64,000 nt of DNA from assembly GCF_004193775.1 (NCBI RefSeq), contig NW_021143948.1:1-64000 (forward strand), given 5' to 3'. The position numbers and the translations under genes were made by a program. This document shows positions 61,425-64,000 of the stretch, in pieces. The number at the start of each line of letters is the position of its first letter. Position 1 is the first letter of the stretch. The notes below the pieces were generated by a model, which saw only the letters and a list, made by a program, of their open reading frames with translations, did not search any database and had not been told where the DNA came from. Source of the DNA: Glycine soja. Lineage: Eukaryota; Streptophyta; Magnoliopsida; Fabales; Fabaceae.

Positions 61425-64000
61425 TCCGAGTTAAAAGTTATGACTGTTTGAATTTCTCGAGAGCTTCCATTGTTCATTTTCGAATGTCTCAATATATTAT
61501 GCGCCTGAATCGGACCTCCGAGTTAAAAGTTATGACCGTTTGAATTTCTCGAGAGCTACCATTGTTCAATTTCGAGTGTCTCAATATATTATGCGCCTGA
61601 ATCGGACATTCGAGTAAAACGTTATGACCGTTTGAATTTCTCGAGAGCTTCCGTTGTTCAATTTCGAGTGTCTCGATATATTATGCGCCTGAATCGGACA
61701 TCCGAGTGAAAAGTTGTGAACAATTGAATTGCTCAAGAGCTTCCGCTGTTCAATTTCGAGCGTCTCGATATATTATGCGCCTGAATCGGAACTCAGAGTG
61801 AAAAGTTATGACCATTTGAATTGCTCAAGAGCTTCCCTAGTTCAATTTCGAGCGTCTCGATATATTATACGCCTGAATCGAACCTCCGAGTAAAAAGTTA
61901 TGACCGTTTGTATTTCTCGAGAGCTTTCGTTGTTCAATTTCGAGTGGGTCGATATATTATACGCCTGAATCGGACCTCCTAGTGAAAAGTTATGACCATT
62001 TGAATTTCTCGAGAGCTTCTGTTGTTCAATTTCTAGCATCTCCATATGTGATGCGCCTGCATCGGAACTCCGAGTTAAAAGTTAGGACCATTTGCATTGC
62101 TCAAGATCTTCCATTGTTTAATTTTGAGCGTCTCGATATATTATGCCTTTGAAACGGACCTCTGAGTGAAAAGTTATGACCATTTGAATTGCTCAAGAGC
62201 TTCCATCGTTCAATTTCGAGCATCTCGATATTATATGTGCCTGAATCGGACCACCGAGTTAAAAGTTATGACCATTTGAATTTCACGAGAGCTTCCTTTG
62301 TTCAATTTCGAGCGTCTCTATATGTGATGCGCCTGAATCGGACCTCCGAGTGAAAAGTAATGACCATTTGAATTTCTTGAGAGCTTCCGTTGTTCAATTT
62401 CGGGCGTCTCGATATATTATGCCCCTGAATCGGACCTCCGAGTTAAAAGTTATGACTGTTTGAATTTCTCGAGAGCTTCCATTGTTCATTTTCGAATGTC
62501 TCAATATATTATGCGCCTGAATCGGACCTCCGAGTTAAAAGTTATGACCGTTTGAATTTCTCGAGAGCTACCCTTGTTCAATTTCGAGTGTCTCAATATA
62601 TTATGCGCCTGAATCGGACATTCGAGTAAAAAGTTGTGACCGTTTGAATTTCTCGACAGCTTCCGTTGTTCAATTTCGAGTGTCTCGATATATTATGCGC
62701 CTGAATCGGACATCCGAGTGAAAAGTTGTGAACATTTGAATTGCTCAAGAGCTTCCGTTGTTCAATTTCGAGCGTCTCGATATATTATGCGCCTGAATCG
62801 GAACTCAGAGTGAAAAGTTATGACCATTTGAATTGCTCCAGAGCTTCCCTAGTTCAATTTCGAGCGTCTCGATATATTATACGCCTGAATCGAACCTCCG
62901 AGTAAAAAGTTATGACCGTTTGTATTTCTCGAGAGCTTCCGTTGTTCAATTTCGAGTGGGTCGATATATTATGCGCCTGAATCGGACCTCCTAGTGAAAA
63001 TTATGACCATTTGAATTTCTCGAGAGCTTCTGTTGTTCAATTTCTAGCATCTCCATATGTGATGCGCCTGCATCGGAACTCCGAGTTAAAAGTTAGGACC
63101 ATTTGCATTGCTCAAGATCTTCCATTGTTTAATTTTGAGCGTCTCGATATATTATGCCTTTGAATCGGACCTCTGAGTGAAAAGTTATGACAATTTGAAT
63201 TGCTCAAGAGCTTCCATCGTTCAATTTCGAGCATCTCGATATTATATGTGCCTGAATCGGACCACCGAGTTAAAAGTTATGACCATTTGAATTTCACGAG
63301 AGCTTCCTTTGTTCAATTTCGAGCGTCTCTATATGTGATGCGCCTGAATCGGACCTCCGAGTGAAAAGTAATGACCATTTGAATTTCTTGAGAGCTTCCG
63401 TTGTTCAATTTCGGGCGTCTCGATATATTATGCCCCTGAATCGGACCTCCGAGTTAAAAGTTATGACTGTTTGAATTTCTCGAGAGCTTCCATTGTTCAT
63501 TTTCGAATGTCTCAATATATTATGCGCCTGAATCGGACCTCCGAGTTAAAAGTTATAACCGTTTGAATTTCTCGAGAGCTACCATTGTTCAATTTCGAGT
63601 GTCTCAATATATTATGCGCCTGAATCGGACATTCGAGTAAAAAGTTGTGACCGTTTGAATTTCTCGAGAGCTTCCGTTGTTCAATTTCGAGTGTCTCGAT
63701 ATATTATGCGCCTGAATCGGACATCCGAGTGAAAAGCTGTGAACATTTGAATTGCTCCAGAGCTTCCCTAGTTCAATTTCGAGCGTCTCGATATATTATA
63801 CGCCTGAATCGAACCTCCGAGTAAAAAGTTATGACCGTTTGTATTTCTCGAGAGCTTCCGTTGTTCAATTTCGAGTGGGTCGATATATTATGCGCCTGAA
63901 TCGGACCTCCTAGTGAAAAGTTATGACCATTTGAATTTCTCGAGAGCTTCTGTTGTTCAATTTCTAGCATCTCCATATGTGATGCGCCTGCATCGGAACT
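61425..64000 (+). repeat. 11-monomer higher-order repeat (1012 bp, 2.5 copies, open at window end)
   Basis: Using TGACTGTTTG as anchor, copies start at 61,441, 62,453 and 63,464. Copy 1 is 1012 bp (11 x 92); copy 2 is 1011 bp owing to one lost A in GTGAAAATTATG (about 62,999). Copy 3 runs off the end and lacks one monomer: the GTGAACATTTG and CTTCCCTAG units are joined directly near 63,750. Markers are TTCATTTTCGAATGTCTC, GAACTCAGAG, GAGTGGGTCG and TTATGCCTTTG. Confidence 0.92.

Larger units (their letters stand above)
1..64000 (+). repeat. 92-bp centromere-type satellite array (SB92/CentGm-like), whole window
   Basis: The whole window is one head-to-tail array; every monomer I read has the same orientation. 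Each unit begins around GTTCAATTTCGAG and ends around GAGAGCTTCCGTT. The modal unit is 92 bp, and 91- and 93-bp units are common. Phase from base 1 to the last unit start at 63,955 fits about 695 full units plus one 31-bp stump, with a net drift of about -17 bp. A typical unit is about 43% GC and holds eight CpGs. Length and sequence match my memory of soybean centromeric satellites (SB92, CentGm-1 92 bp, CentGm-2 91 bp); no search was run. Such arrays underlie centromeric and pericentromeric chromatin and are not protein-coding. Another legume carrying a relative of this satellite cannot be excluded. That it is satellite DNA is certain; the species call is about 0.8. Confidence 0.97.

Noticed and set aside
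1934..63976. Many open reading frames of 60-96 codons on both strands, often with similar translations
   Set aside because: They are translations of the satellite. Since 92 leaves remainder 2 on division by 3, each frame passes through all three monomer frames in three units and meets a stop; only variants that lose a stop give 60-96 codons. Similar proteins simply reflect duplicated DNA. No start context, codon bias or domain supports a gene.
1..64000. CRISPR array
   Set aside because: Repeats abut with no unique spacers, the unit is 92 bp, and variation is spread over the whole unit.

Overview
This window is one uninterrupted block of tandem satellite DNA. From base 1 to base 64,000 it is a head-to-tail array of a monomer of about 92 bp, always in the same orientation. 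Phase bookkeeping (first monomer at base 1, last one starting at 63,955) gives about 695 complete monomers plus one 31-bp stump. I see no protein-coding gene, RNA gene, transposon, CRISPR array or other non-satellite insert. Open reading frames of about 60-96 codons occur on both strands, but they are by-products of the repeat.

Organism: the monomer length (92 bp with frequent 91-bp versions) and its sequence match my memory of the soybean centromeric satellite (SB92; CentGm-1 at 92 bp and CentGm-2 at 91 bp). The likeliest source is therefore a centromere of Glycine max or G. soja. This is recognition from memory, not a database search.

Monomers: there are three intermixed classes. Class A carries GATATATTATG followed by CTGAATC. 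Class B carries CTATATGTGATG, often followed by CTGCATC. Class C carries CCATATGTGATG followed by GCATCGGAACTCCGAGTTA. A canonical A monomer holds three short dyad symmetries about 30 bp apart. Class B and C monomers lose the first dyad and, when CTGCATC is present, gain another.

Layout: 0.1-1.8 kb, 9-mer duplication (828 bp). 3.3-5.0 kb, 8-mer (735 bp, 2.3 copies, about 2 differences between full copies). 5.0-8.25 kb, 20-mer (1842 bp, 1.8 copies). 9.5-12.8 kb, overlapping duplications including a 15-mer (1380 bp). 13.6-21.7 kb, a ~3.1-kb block repeated about 4.9 kb downstream, with a 5-mer (460 bp) between. 21.8-23.8 kb, 11-mer (1010 bp). 24.9-25.6 kb, 4-mer (368 bp). 26.0-28.5 kb, 13/14-mer. 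28.5-35.0 kb, irregular mosaic. 35.7-39.0 kb, 16-mer (1472 bp, nearly identical copies). 35-57 kb, nested multi-kilobase duplications spaced 3.5-7.7 kb, with a phase break at 55.0 kb. 57.0-61.4 kb, mostly consensus-like monomers with little long-range repetition. 61.4-64.0 kb, another 11-mer (1012 bp) running off the end.

The window is best read as a record of repeated unequal exchange and segmental duplication in a centromere-type array. Its likely role is structural: a substrate for centromeric or pericentromeric chromatin.
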